This document shows, in pieces, positions 42,382 through 51,737 of a stretch of DNA of 64,000 bases; the stretch's first letter is position 1; each line of letters starts with the position of its first letter. This stretch comes from Halococcus saccharolyticus DSM 5350 (lineage in GTDB: Archaea; Halobacteriota; Halobacteria; Halobacteriales; Halococcaceae): positions 36,946 to 100,945 of the forward strand of contig NZ_AOMD01000011.1 of NCBI RefSeq assembly GCF_000336915.1, read 5' to 3'. Position numbers and translations under genes: made by a program. The notes under the pieces are model-generated. The model searched no databases. It saw nothing but the letters and a program-made list of their open reading frames with translations, and was not told where the DNA came from.

Positions 42382-43176
42382 ATGGATGTTTTTCGCACGG
42401 ACACGCCGATCATCGGAATGGTTCACTTGCCGCCGCTCCCGGGATCGCCCAGGTTCGAGGGCGACCGAGACGCGATCCGCGAGCGATTACAGCAGGACGC
42501 GTCGGCGCTCGAAGCGGGCGGCGTCGACGGGATCATGCTTGAAAACTTCGGCGATGCGCCGTTCTATCCCGACCGCGTGCCTCGCCACGTCGTCGCCGAC
42601 ATCGCAGCGCTCGCTGCCACGCTTCGCGACCACGTCTCGATCCCGTTCGGCGTGAACGTTCTCAGGAACGACGTCCATAGCGCGCTCGCTATTGCGGCCG
42701 CCACAGGTGGAGCGTTCGTTCGCGTGAACGTTCACACCGGCGCGCGCCTCACCGATCAGGGCGTCGTCGAGGGTATGGCCCACGAGACGTTGCGGCTCCG
42801 CGAGCGGCTCGACGCCGATGTCGCGATCCTCGCCGACCTCGACGTGAAACACTCCGCACCGCTTGCCGAGCGTCCTCTTGCCGAGGAACTCGCCGATCTC
42901 GTCGAACGCGGGGGTGCCGACGCCGTGGTCGTGAGCGGGGCCGGAACGGGCGCGACCGTCGATACCCAACTCCTCGATCGCGTGGTCGAGTGCCGCGACG
43001 CTCGCGGGCTCGACGCACCAGTCTTCCTCGGGAGCGGCGTCACGCCCGAGACGGCCCCCGATCTGCTCTCGGTTGCCGATGGGGCGATCGTCGGCACAGC
43101 ACTCAAACAGGGCACTGAGACGACCAACCCGGTGGATGAAGCGGCAGTCGAGCGTGTCGCTGAAGCCGTTCCGTAG
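42382..43176 (+). CDS. btpA: BtpA family protein
   Basis: 264 residues, TIM-barrel. The start TPIIGMVHLPPLPGSPRFEG and GVDGIMLENFGDAPF are BtpA signatures; VFLGSGVTPE and GAIVGTALKQ are the phosphate-type loops. BtpA was named for stabilising photosystem I in cyanobacteria, but archaeal members are probably enzymes of unknown reaction. GGATTAAGTT (42351-42360) is a fair TATA box about 25 bases upstream, giving a leaderless start. Confidence 0.92.
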   Translation: MDVFRTDTPIIGMVHLPPLPGSPRFEGDRDAIRERLQQDASALEAGGVDGIMLENFGDAPFYPDRVPRHVVADIAALAATLRDHVSIPFGVNVLRNDVHSALAIAAATGGAFVRVNVHTGARLTDQGVVEGMAHETLRLRERLDADVAILADLDVKHSAPLAERPLAEELADLVERGGADAVVVSGAGTGATVDTQLLDRVVECRDARGLDAPVFLGSGVTPETAPDLLSVADGAIVGTALKQGTETTNPVDEAAVERVAEAVP

Positions 43177-43247
43177 CATCTCAGAGAATTCCCGATACCG
43201 GCTCATACACTCGTTCTTTACTCTCCTAATGGCACAATGCAGAAGCA

Positions 43248-43493
43248 CTATTCCTCGGGGTTCGACGGGTCGAGACCGTATTCCTCAGGGTCATATTCGT
43301 CGATCACGGACAGTACCAGTAGCGCCCCGAACCCAGCTACTGCAATATAGAAAGCGTCCAGACGTAGTGGTCCCACAGCAACCGGATGGGTTCCAGGAGT
43401 ATACAGTACCATTGTCGCTATCAGGCCACAAAGCCCGATCACTGGATGGTGGTAGTGGTGTATTTTCGTCAATACCCGAAGCCACTTCGCCAT
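43248..43493 (-). CDS. Small two-span membrane protein
   Basis: 81 residues. Two hydrophobic segments (VIGLCGLIATMVLY; AFYIAVAGFGALLVLSVI) are preceded by a His-rich IHHYHH and followed by an acidic tail (DEYDPEEYGLDPSNPEE). No family recognised. It stands alone between btpA and the PfkB gene. Confidence 0.6.
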   Translation of the reverse strand: MAKWLRVLTKIHHYHHPVIGLCGLIATMVLYTPGTHPVAVGPLRLDAFYIAVAGFGALLVLSVIDEYDPEEYGLDPSNPEE

Positions 43494-43602
43494 ACTCTAT
43501 CCGACGGGTGCCGTTCGTATAATCGCTTGCACGCCCCGTTGGACAGGCGAGTTGTTCCTGACGGTCCTGTCTCAATCGCTCTGTGAACTGTTCTCTGACA
43601 AC

Positions 43603-44526
43603 CTATTCCTTCAGGAACGCCCGAATCTCGGATTCGGTCGGGAGGCGGCCGCGCGCACCTTCGACGGTACAGTTGAGCGCGGCCGCACCAGCGGCGAACC
43701 GTCCCGCTTCCCTCGCCGATAGCCCGTTTAGTAGCCATGCGTGGATCAGCCCCGCAGTGAAGACGTCACCGGCCCCCGTCGTGTCCGCGACAGCCACCTC
43801 GATAGCCGGAACGTCGACCGTCGTCCGTCCATCGAGCACCACTGCGCCCGCGTCACCGCGAGTCACGGCGGCACGACCGACATCCCGTCGTTCGAGCGCT
43901 GTGATGGCTTCGTCGTGCCCGCCGAAATACGACTGTGCGGCGACCGCACCGACCACGAAGAGGTCGGCGGCGTCGAGGAGGCGATCGATGGTCGCGGGCG
44001 ACGTCCCTCGTCCTTCGAGCTCCGAGAGCGGGCCAGCGAGATCGAACACGAGTGTCGAGAGTGCACCGCGTTCACGGGCCGAGACAAGTCTGGAAACGAC
44101 TGCATCCGGTGCGTAGGCGCTCGTGAAGACCACGCTTGCGTCGCTGACGTAGCGCATATCGGCGCTGTCGAGTCGGAGATTCGGGACACTCTGGCCGCCG
44201 GCGATGACCATCCGTTCGCCATCCGGTCCTCGCAGGATCAGGGTGTACGACGACGTTTCGGGGCCGGAACGCACCCGAGTGCAGTCGAGACCGCGTTCCC
44301 GCAGGTCCGCCTCGATTCGCTCGGCAGCGTCCGTCCCGAGCCGTGTGACGATCCCGGTTTCGTGTCCGAGTTCGACGAGTCCGGACGCGACGTTCGCGGC
44401 GACACCGCCAACGGCGGTAGTGTGGTCTCGGACGAACGCCCCACCGTCGGGTTGGGGAAGGTTCGACAGCGTGTAGATCCGGTCGACGACCGCACTGCCG
44501 ACCGTGACGACCTCCGGCAACGACAT
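43603..44526 (-). CDS. PfkB-family carbohydrate/nucleoside kinase
   Basis: 307 residues. GSAVVDRIYTLSNLPQPDGG and AVGGVAANVASGL at the N-terminus, and DTTGAGDVFTAGLIHAWL with the catalytic Asp near residue 245, are the two PfkB signatures. Members phosphorylate ribose, fructose or nucleosides; the sugar here is not decided. Complete length. Not linked to an obvious sugar operon. Confidence 0.9.
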   Translation of the reverse strand: MSLPEVVTVGSAVVDRIYTLSNLPQPDGGAFVRDHTTAVGGVAANVASGLVELGHETGIVTRLGTDAAERIEADLRERGLDCTRVRSGPETSSYTLILRGPDGERMVIAGGQSVPNLRLDSADMRYVSDASVVFTSAYAPDAVVSRLVSARERGALSTLVFDLAGPLSELEGRGTSPATIDRLLDAADLFVVGAVAAQSYFGGHDEAITALERRDVGRAAVTRGDAGAVVLDGRTTVDVPAIEVAVADTTGAGDVFTAGLIHAWLLNGLSAREAGRFAAGAAALNCTVEGARGRLPTESEIRAFLKE

Positions 44527-44668
44527 CGACCCTACTCATGTGGCTGGATCACTTGAACGTGCGGGAACGAACCGTCCGCAGTTCTGAAAACTGGGTGATA
44601 TTTGATGTGTAGCTGTGCTCCCGAAAGGATAAAGATGCGGTTGCTTGGATACGGTAACTGAGTCGGCG

Positions 44669-45082
44669 ATGAACGAAGATGGACAGCTGACGTCATCGAA
44701 CGGCGATCGTCGCATCCTGCCGGTGATCGTCCTCGGGGTTCTCGTCGCTATCGTTCCACTGTTCGCCATTCACCCTCCGAGTGAAAGCAGACGGATCGCG
44801 ATCGCGGTTCGCGTTTTTCAAGCGATTTCAGTAGCAGTCGGTCTCGGGGTGATCACCGCGGGTGTCCACTCCTACCGGACACGGAACCTCCGACCGGCTG
44901 TGACTGCAACCACCACCGTCCTCGGACTGATCGGCGTTATCGTGACCGGCAGTCTGATAGAGTTAACCGGTGGACCGTTGATTCCGATCTGGGGATGGGT
45001 TCTGGCAGCACTGCTCGCCGTCGGTATCGCCCTTGCGGTGACGAACCGGATCGTTGCAGCGGATACAGCTTCCTCCAACTGA
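44669..45082 (+). CDS. Small polytopic membrane protein
   Basis: 137 residues from MNEDGQLTSSNGD, with four probable transmembrane segments (ILPVIVLGVLVAIVPLFAI and three later ones). No family recognised. AGGATAAAG near 44627-44635 is about 35 bases upstream and may be the TATA box; a TTG at 44645 is possible but less likely. Confidence 0.6.
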   Translation: MNEDGQLTSSNGDRRILPVIVLGVLVAIVPLFAIHPPSESRRIAIAVRVFQAISVAVGLGVITAGVHSYRTRNLRPAVTATTTVLGLIGVIVTGSLIELTGGPLIPIWGWVLAALLAVGIALAVTNRIVAADTASSN

Positions 45083-45279
45083 ACGAGAGCGGTGTCCATT
45101 CGGGATCGCTACCCCTGCAGCCGGTCGCTATCGATCGGTCAGCCACTGGCCGTTCGGGGAACTAGCGCCTCTGGGACGACATCTCGGAGAAACGCGGTTT
45201 TCGAGGCCCGTCTCGTTCAGCCTCGTTCTCCGAGGATGGGCTCCACACTACCGATCAGCCGATCACCGGGTGTCCACCG

Positions 45280-45915
45280 TTACTCGACGACGCCGACCGC
45301 ACGAACCGGCGCGCCATCGCCACCGAGTGCCAGCGGATACGCACGGAGTTCGAAGCGTTCGCTGACCGCCCCGAGGTTACAGAGGTTTTCGACGATGAGC
45401 TCGTCGGCACCGAGGAGCGTCCGATGTGCCCGAAACCCGTCCGGCTCGTTCTCGACAACGTTTTCGGTAGGCGTTGGGTCGGGATTCAGCGTATCTACAC
45501 CGACTGCATAGCCCTGTTCGGCACACGCCGCGGCAGCGTCGGGTGTCAGATAGGGGTGATCGAGATACCGCTCGGTGTTCCAGTGTGAGCTCCAGCCGGT
45601 CCAGAAGACGACGAGCTCCGCCTCACAGTCGGGAACGTATTCGATCGAAATAGGGTCGCGATCGTCCAGAGCCGTACAGTCCACCCGAACGGCCTCGAAC
45701 GTGAACTCGTCGAGCGAATAAGTACCGAGGGCTCGCCCGTCCGGCGCGATATGCAGCGGTGCGTCGACGTGGGTTCCTGTATGGCTTCCCAGTTCCACGC
45801 TGTCGACGTGGCAACCGTCGGGAACGTGCGTCGCATGCGGGTCGACGGAGACCGATGGATCGCCCGGATAGATCGTCATTCCGGTCTCGATCCGGTGACT
45901 GAGATCGATCTGCAT
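45280..45915 (-). CDS. Cyclase family protein (kynurenine formamidase-like hydrolase)
   Basis: 211 residues from MQIDLSHRIETGMTIYPGDP. The motif HTGTHVDAPLH supplies the metal-binding His/Asp of the cyclase/KynB family, and GYAVGVDTLNPDP is the later conserved strand. Such enzymes hydrolyse N-formylkynurenine or related amides; the substrate is not shown. Longer upstream starts are not conserved. Confidence 0.9.
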   Translation of the reverse strand: MQIDLSHRIETGMTIYPGDPSVSVDPHATHVPDGCHVDSVELGSHTGTHVDAPLHIAPDGRALGTYSLDEFTFEAVRVDCTALDDRDPISIEYVPDCEAELVVFWTGWSSHWNTERYLDHPYLTPDAAAACAEQGYAVGVDTLNPDPTPTENVVENEPDGFRAHRTLLGADELIVENLCNLGAVSERFELRAYPLALGGDGAPVRAVGVVE

Positions 45916-46235
45916 GCTCTCTCCTTGACCTCGATCGCCAAATACTGTGTCTACACTGGGAGGAAGCGAGATGTCGTGGGCTCGTGTGAAGTTTTCCCGA
46001 GCGCGCCTGTGTCCCTTCGGACGATACGTCGTACCGTCATTCGGGTTCATCGGGATCATGTGCGCCTACATGGGCGGGTTCCGTGACGCAGGCAGGACGG
46101 TGATCGATGAACGGGAGTATTCACTCCCTACTCGATCGATACCGTACACCGACCGCAAAAACGTGCTCCCTTCCTTATAATCCGTCGTGCTATCTCCCCC
46201 GGAGTGGATAGCCACCGAGAGCTACCCGGGACCGC
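45916..46235. other. 320-base intergenic region
   Basis: Upstream of the cyclase and downstream of the HdeD gene. It holds GGGAGT (46113-46118) and ACTCCC (46123-46128) around ATTC, a small hairpin, and TTATAATCC near 46175. No gene supported. Confidence 0.4.
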
Positions 46236-46841
46236 TCACGCGCCGCGCGGCTTCGTGCCGGGTTGGCTGATGTCCTCTGTCTCACGAACGTGGCTGCGTC
46301 CGCCCATGGCGAGCATGAGCATCGAGAGTCCGGTGCTGAGGAGATTGATGCCGAACAGGAGGCCGACCACCCAGAGGGCGGTGCTTGGCCATCCGATCCA
46401 GATCGCAGCGCCGACGACGATGCCGAGCACCCCGCTGGCGAGCAGCCACGCCCAGCCGCTCTCACCCCGAAGCCGGAGACCCATGATCGTCTCGATGATC
46501 CCGTCGGCGAAGAAAAACGCCGCGAGGATGAGCGTTAGCGTCGCCAGCGTGAACAGTGGGTTCACCAGCAGGGCGATCCCCGCCACTCCGTAGAGCCCTG
46601 CGAGTAGGACCTGCCAAAGCCTTCCTTTCCAGCCCTGTGCGGTGAACGCGTGAGCGACGTGCATGAAGCCGCCGGCCACGAGCAACACACCCAGCAGGAC
46701 CGAGAGCGACACGCCGGTCACGAACGGGAACACGATCGCTAACACGCCGAGCAGCGCGGTCAGGACGCCGACAATCGCGAGCGAACGCCAGCTCATCGCT
46801 AATGACTGTTCGTTGCCAGTAGTTGTTGTTTCTGTACTCAT
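46236..46841 (-). CDS. HdeD/DUF308 family membrane protein
   Basis: 201 residues with six transmembrane segments in three repeated pairs: WRSLAIVGVLTALLGVLAIV, LLGVLLVAGGFMHVAHAF, LLAGLYGVAGIALLVNP and AAFFFADGIIETIMGLRL are HdeD-like. The family is linked to acid or general stress in bacteria, with unknown mechanism. Ends with a charged tail. Confidence 0.88.
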   Translation of the reverse strand: MSTETTTTGNEQSLAMSWRSLAIVGVLTALLGVLAIVFPFVTGVSLSVLLGVLLVAGGFMHVAHAFTAQGWKGRLWQVLLAGLYGVAGIALLVNPLFTLATLTLILAAFFFADGIIETIMGLRLRGESGWAWLLASGVLGIVVGAAIWIGWPSTALWVVGLLFGINLLSTGLSMLMLAMGGRSHVRETEDISQPGTKPRGA

Positions 46842-47047
46842 GATATTTCAATACCGACTATAATATAGGGCCTACAACAGCATAAACTAGACGCTCATAA
46901 CAAACTGGTCTCGTAGTCTTCCCATGTAGCCTGCGGACGATCCGATCAAGGCCAATATCGATGGAGAGTCGCAACCGGATCGGTTTGCAGCGGAAGACGG
47001 ATTCGGCCTCTATACTTACCGTGATGGAGGATGATATCAGCTTGATA

Positions 47048-47485
47048 ATGGTCTCCCCTTCGACTTATGATCACGTCCTCTCGACCGACTCTGACTCTCT
47101 TGACGGTGTTTACCGTGTGGTCGGAACCGGCGACGAGCGTGTGACGCTCCTCAGAGTCGGGGCTGCCGATGGTCGGCGGATCCACACTGGCGAAATCATC
47201 ACTGTCAGTTACGACGCCTTCGACGAGTTCGAACCTGCCGAAAACCCGGATGGAAACCGTTCGTTCGGGGCCGCCATCGTCGCCATGCTGGAGACGAGCT
47301 ACTGGTCGTTCCGCGTTTTCGCTCGGCAACTGGTCATCCATCCGCTGCTGACCGTTCTCGCCATCGCAGCCATCGTTGCCGGTGCTCTGGGTGACGGGAC
47401 TGTGCCGCTTCCGGATGTCGTGTTCGCGAGTCTGCTACTCGTCGGAAGTCTCGGGCTTGCCGTCATCGGAAGTGGTCGCCTCTAG
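47048..47485 (+). CDS. Uncharacterised protein with two C-terminal membrane segments
   Basis: 145 residues from MVSPSTYDHVLSTDSDS. A soluble, probably beta-rich half (GVYRVVGTGDERVTLLRV; RRIHTGEIITVSYDAFD) is followed by two hydrophobic segments (HPLLTVLAIAAIVAGAL; VVFASLLLVGSLGLAVI). TATACTTA (47011-47018) lies about 33 bases before this ATG; an ATG at 47024 in the same frame is the alternative. No family recognised. Confidence 0.6.
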   Translation: MVSPSTYDHVLSTDSDSLDGVYRVVGTGDERVTLLRVGAADGRRIHTGEIITVSYDAFDEFEPAENPDGNRSFGAAIVAMLETSYWSFRVFARQLVIHPLLTVLAIAAIVAGALGDGTVPLPDVVFASLLLVGSLGLAVIGSGRL

Positions 47486-47645
47486 CGTCGGACTCTTCCA
47501 CCGGAGTGCTCACCGTCACACATTCCCGTTGAGCCGTCTGCCCGACTGAAGCGTCGTTCTCGAACACCACCGACCCGATTGCCGTGATCGGCGTCAGACG
47601 ACCGTCTGACTGAACGTTTTCTTGTACCCCCGATTGAGGTGGATT

Positions 47646-47948
47646 ATGGCCAGTTCCGCCGTCGGATCGGCGAACACGAGAGCGTTCGTGGAGGCGCTCT
47701 CCTACGAACACTCGCCGCTGAACAAGACACGCACTCGCGACGACGCCGTGCTCGCGGCGTACAAGTACCTCATCACCCACCGGACCGCCTCGCGGCTGAG
47801 TCTCGTGGCGAACGTCTACCCGCGGCGCGACGCAGGGCTCGATTCGGAGGAGTGGTACGACAAGCTCGTCGCACCGCTGTTGAACGAACTGCCTGGCGTC
47901 TCACCGCCCGGACCTGGGACCGCGACGTGGCGGTACGCGCCGAAGTAA
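47646..47948 (+). CDS. Conserved haloarchaeal hypothetical protein
   Basis: 100 residues from MASSAVGSANTRAFVEALSY. The block LNKTRTRDDAVLAAYKYLITHR is strongly patterned, with mixed helix and no Cys or signal. It looks like a haloarchaea-specific family of unknown role; I cannot name it. A preceding TTG extension is unlikely. Confidence 0.65.
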   Translation: MASSAVGSANTRAFVEALSYEHSPLNKTRTRDDAVLAAYKYLITHRTASRLSLVANVYPRRDAGLDSEEWYDKLVAPLLNELPGVSPPGPGTATWRYAPK

Positions 47949-48064
47949 GTCCGATCACCGCTCCACGAAGGATGATTTCGGTGGACCGCTCGTTGGCCAG
48001 CCATTGTTAGTTAATTCCTATGACAGAGACTGGCTCCGTTGCCGTTCCCATTCTCGTTGCCGCA

Positions 48065-49681
48065 TCATTGCCCGATGGCGACAGCGTACGTCGCTGCGGT
48101 CGTTTCTGTTTCGCCGTCCTGCGTGTATTCATATTGAACGGTTATAATGAGGAAGCCCCCTTTTACAGACTTCTGTGTATTGGGATCGAAACTCACAGAT
48201 GTACTATCGCCAGCCGTGATCGGATACTCATCAGATCCGAGCGAGGTTAAGTTACCGTTCAGTTCGATATTCTTTCCGGCGAATGAGACGGTTTCGGGGG
48301 GAGATCCACCGCTGTTACCCTGTCTTCGGAAGTCACCACTAACCCGAACAGCGGTTGCGGTGACGTCCTTGCTTCCGATGTTTTCGAAAACGACTTCGTC
48401 CGCCGAAGCGCTCTTGACGATCACACCGAGCTGGTACCCATTGGTGAGATCTCCGGGAGAGAAGGCGGGCGCGGTACCATCACCGTTCCCGTCGCTACCG
48501 TCACTGACGTTGAGTTCATAGGTGACGCTTTCGTAGTCTTCGCCTCCGCCATTGATCGAAAGTTCAATTTCGACCGTTCCAGCGTCCGTGTCAGCAGGTT
48601 TGTAGGTGAAAGTAGCACGCCCCTCATCGTTCGGAGATTGACTATTCGAGGACAAATTGCCAGCAGCACCGTTTTTGTCGGCTGATATCATGACATCATC
48701 CGAGGTGTAGAGGTTTCCAAACTTGTCACGAACACTCACGGTGAACGTCTCCGATTCACCTACCGTCGTATCGATGGTTTCGCTGGGGTCGAAAGGACTC
48801 TCGCTCTTGAGATACGTCGCACTAGGTTCAGTACTAGTTCTGAGACTCACCTTCGTCAAACGGAGTTCGTACTCCTGATCTTTCAGATTCAGCGTTGCTA
48901 CCCCTTCACTGACTGTCACGGACTGAATCCCGGCTGCACCATCTACGATTTCGTTTTGCCAGACATCCTCGGAGAGGGAGGTCGGAACTCGGATCATACC
49001 GCTGTTCGATTCCAGTTGGTGGTACTCTGTGGAAGTACTCACAGGCGTTGCAGTAACGCTGCTCGTGATGGAACTCTCCTGATACTCCCCGCCGACGAGA
49101 ACGAGGTTGATTTGTTCTCCGTTTTCGGAGATCATCGTTCCATCTGACCCGAGAGCAAAGTCATCACTCGTGGCGTCCTCCGGACTGTAATCTTTCACCA
49201 GCAACCCGTTCTCAACTGTGTATTCGGTTTCCTGCTGCATCTGGTTGTAGTTCGACTGATAGCTGACCAGTCGGGTCTCGAATGGATCGCGACTACTGCT
49301 GCTCCAATACCCGCTACTGCCGCTTAGACCCGAAATCTCCACCTGTTGTGTACCACTCGTTTCGAGCGCTCCAGAAGGATTGCCGGGATTGATCGCTAAT
49401 GCACGACTCGGATACTGCAGGCCGGTAGCAACAGTTGCCGATTGTGGGAGGCCACTCGTGCTGGCTTCTTGTATCGCGTCGTTCAATTGGCCCATGTCCG
49501 CTTCGACGACCTGGCTGTGTTCGAACTCGACCTCCTTGTTCTGGGCTGGAACCACGTCGGCTTGGTAGATGGTGAACACCAGCATGATCAGCGCGAAGAT
49601 CAGCACGAACCCCACGACCGGGGAGACACCTCGCTCGTCCTCTTGCAACCGTTCCAATCGCTGTGTGAGTGGTTCGAACAT
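48065..49681 (-). CDS. Large type IV pilin-like protein with Ig-like domain
   Basis: 538 residues. The N-terminus DERGVSPVVGFVLIFALIML has the shape of archaeal class III signals and pilin hydrophobic helices. A long extracellular Ser/Thr/Gln-rich region follows. At about residue 300-385, ESETFTVSVRDKFGNLYTSD and EGRATFTYKPADTDAGTV resemble invasin/intimin-type Ig (Big-1) domains. It starts 4 bases after pilC, so it is the third gene of the pilus operon. Ordinary pilins are 150-200 residues. Confidence 0.8.
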   Translation of the reverse strand: MFEPLTQRLERLQEDERGVSPVVGFVLIFALIMLVFTIYQADVVPAQNKEVEFEHSQVVEADMGQLNDAIQEASTSGLPQSATVATGLQYPSRALAINPGNPSGALETSGTQQVEISGLSGSSGYWSSSSRDPFETRLVSYQSNYNQMQQETEYTVENGLLVKDYSPEDATSDDFALGSDGTMISENGEQINLVLVGGEYQESSITSSVTATPVSTSTEYHQLESNSGMIRVPTSLSEDVWQNEIVDGAAGIQSVTVSEGVATLNLKDQEYELRLTKVSLRTSTEPSATYLKSESPFDPSETIDTTVGESETFTVSVRDKFGNLYTSDDVMISADKNGAAGNLSSNSQSPNDEGRATFTYKPADTDAGTVEIELSINGGGEDYESVTYELNVSDGSDGNGDGTAPAFSPGDLTNGYQLGVIVKSASADEVVFENIGSKDVTATAVRVSGDFRRQGNSGGSPPETVSFAGKNIELNGNLTSLGSDEYPITAGDSTSVSFDPNTQKSVKGGFLIITVQYEYTQDGETETTAATYAVAIGQ

Positions 49682-49685
49682 GGTC

Positions 49686-51737
49686 TTAGATCACCGCGAA
49701 CACGAGCAGCGAAGCAGTCGGAAGGATCACTGCGAACTTGGTGCCGGTCAGCAGGTCGCCGCTCCGGATGTAGCCCGCGATGAACCCCGACATGATCCCC
49801 TGGATCGTCACCGCGTGGAAGAACAGCATCCCCATCAGATCGACGTCGACGTTACTCCCGAAACTCGCCGGTCCGCTCGCACCGCTCGCTGCACCCCCGC
49901 TCGCGCCGCTCGTACTTGCCTCCTGGCCGGTGCTCGCCATCGTGCCGAGGAAGTTGACCTCCAACATGGCCATCACCCCGAGCAGCGTGAGGAAAGTCAT
50001 CACGATGATCGCGACCTGCATCCTCGCGCGCGACCGGCGCTCGCGTTCGAGATCGTCCTGATTCTCGCTCGCCCGCGCCGCGGTGGTGAGCACCTCCGTA
50101 ATCTGGCTGGAGGCCTCCTGGGCGTGGGTGATCACGTTCACCGTCCGGGCGAGTCGCGGGATGTGATAGGTGTTGTTGAACTCGACCAGCGCCGCGGTCA
50201 GGCTCGTCCCGTAGTTCACCTTCGCGTACATCGTTCGGAACTCGTCGGCGAGCCGTCCCGAGGAGGTGTCGGCGACCAGACGCAACGACTCCAGCAGGGT
50301 GAGTCCTGTACTATTCGCGCTCGACAGTTTGCGAAGGCTCTCTGAGAGTTTGCCGGTGATCCGTCGGCGCGACCTGACGTTCCACTCGTAGAACACCGCG
50401 AGCGGCAAGAGATTCAGATACAGCGGCACGTAGATCCACAGCACCGTGCTTCCGATCGGATTCGCGACGAACCCATCGATCGAGAGCGGCGCGGCACCCG
50501 AGACGAGCGCGAACCCGAGCAGTACGATCGTGGCTGGGATCGTGAGCGCGAGCACCGCGAGCGGATGATCCCGGAAGAACAGGTGGGGCCGTTCGAGCAG
50601 CTTCGCCGTCTGATACGTCCCCTCGCGGTCGCGGATCCTATCGAACACGGCGTGTGTGCCGGCGTAGCGCTCGACAGCTCCGAGATCCGTGATCCGGCCG
50701 AGCCCCGATTTCCCGGTCCACTCGCCCTCGACGTCGTCCGGCCGGAGATAGCCGTCGCCGACCTCGTCCTGCTGGACCGTCGAGACCAAGATCATGAACC
50801 CGATCGCGATCAACGGAATCAGCGCGTAGACGGTGACGAAAAGTAGCGTGGTCTGTGAGCCGCCGATCATGCTCATCACGACGAGAATGATAATGAGCAG
50901 CAGCGGGAACACCGAGAGTGTGATGTACATCTCCCCGAAGAGTTCGAGGGTTTCGAGCACCAGCGACTGTTCCTGTTTCGCGGTCCGGAGGTGTTTGTCC
51001 TTCTTGTCCTTCAGAAAGTCGGTCATATCCCCGCCGGAGTCGATGATCGAGAGCATGTCGGTCAGAAACTGACTCAGCTCCTCGCTCGGCGTCCGCGCGG
51101 TCTGCTTTCTGATCGCCGTTCGATAGTCGGTGTCGAAATACTCGGTTTCGAGATAGATACTCTCGAACTCCTTTGCGACCTCGCCGTAGGTGTCGTCGGC
51201 CTCGGCCATCGCCTCGAAGATCTCGAGTTGGTTCAGCCCGCCGATCGAGAGCGCGTACATAAACGAGACCGAGTCTGCGAGCAGCATGTTGATCTCGCGC
51301 TTTCGCGAGTTCGCCCGGAAGTACGGGATCGCGATCAGCGTCCCGAACCCGAACGCGAAGCCGACGAGTCCGAACACCAGACCCGAAACCGCGACGAGCA
51401 GCGGGATTTTGATCGCCTCGAAGACTTCGAGCGCGGTGCCGTAGAGGATACGGAGATCGGTCAGTTTCGGTACTTCGGTGACGTAGAGCTCCACGACGGC
51501 GTAGCCGGCCAGCGTGGCGACGAACCACAGCAACGCGCCAGCGATGACGCCGATCGCGAGTGCCCGCGAGAGGTACATCTCGACGGTGTCGCCCATCCGC
51601 GCCTCGGCGATCTTCCGCTCCATGTCGTCGACGAAGTCGCCGTCGGCGTCGAACAGCCATCGATAGAGCGGGTAGAATCGATCGCCGAGTGTGCTCGATC
51701 CCCCTTCGTAGCCCGCCCCTGCGATCTCGTGGCTCAC
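49686..51737 (-). CDS. pilC: Type II/IV secretion F-domain membrane protein (PilC/TadC-like)
   Basis: 683 residues: two T2SSF domains, each a cytoplasmic helical bundle (LNQLEIFEAMAEADDTYGEV; TGLTLLESLRLVADTSSG) followed by transmembrane pairs. Total about eight membrane segments. It forms the inner membrane platform for pilus assembly with the ATPase upstream. Its ATG overlaps the pilB stop by four bases. A Gly/Ala/Ser-rich loop (GASGGAASGASGPASFG) sits near the C-terminus. Confidence 0.92.
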   Translation of the reverse strand: MSHEIAGAGYEGGSSTLGDRFYPLYRWLFDADGDFVDDMERKIAEARMGDTVEMYLSRALAIGVIAGALLWFVATLAGYAVVELYVTEVPKLTDLRILYGTALEVFEAIKIPLLVAVSGLVFGLVGFAFGFGTLIAIPYFRANSRKREINMLLADSVSFMYALSIGGLNQLEIFEAMAEADDTYGEVAKEFESIYLETEYFDTDYRTAIRKQTARTPSEELSQFLTDMLSIIDSGGDMTDFLKDKKDKHLRTAKQEQSLVLETLELFGEMYITLSVFPLLLIIILVVMSMIGGSQTTLLFVTVYALIPLIAIGFMILVSTVQQDEVGDGYLRPDDVEGEWTGKSGLGRITDLGAVERYAGTHAVFDRIRDREGTYQTAKLLERPHLFFRDHPLAVLALTIPATIVLLGFALVSGAAPLSIDGFVANPIGSTVLWIYVPLYLNLLPLAVFYEWNVRSRRRITGKLSESLRKLSSANSTGLTLLESLRLVADTSSGRLADEFRTMYAKVNYGTSLTAALVEFNNTYHIPRLARTVNVITHAQEASSQITEVLTTAARASENQDDLERERRSRARMQVAIIVMTFLTLLGVMAMLEVNFLGTMASTGQEASTSGASGGAASGASGPASFGSNVDVDLMGMLFFHAVTIQGIMSGFIAGYIRSGDLLTGTKFAVILPTASLLVFAVI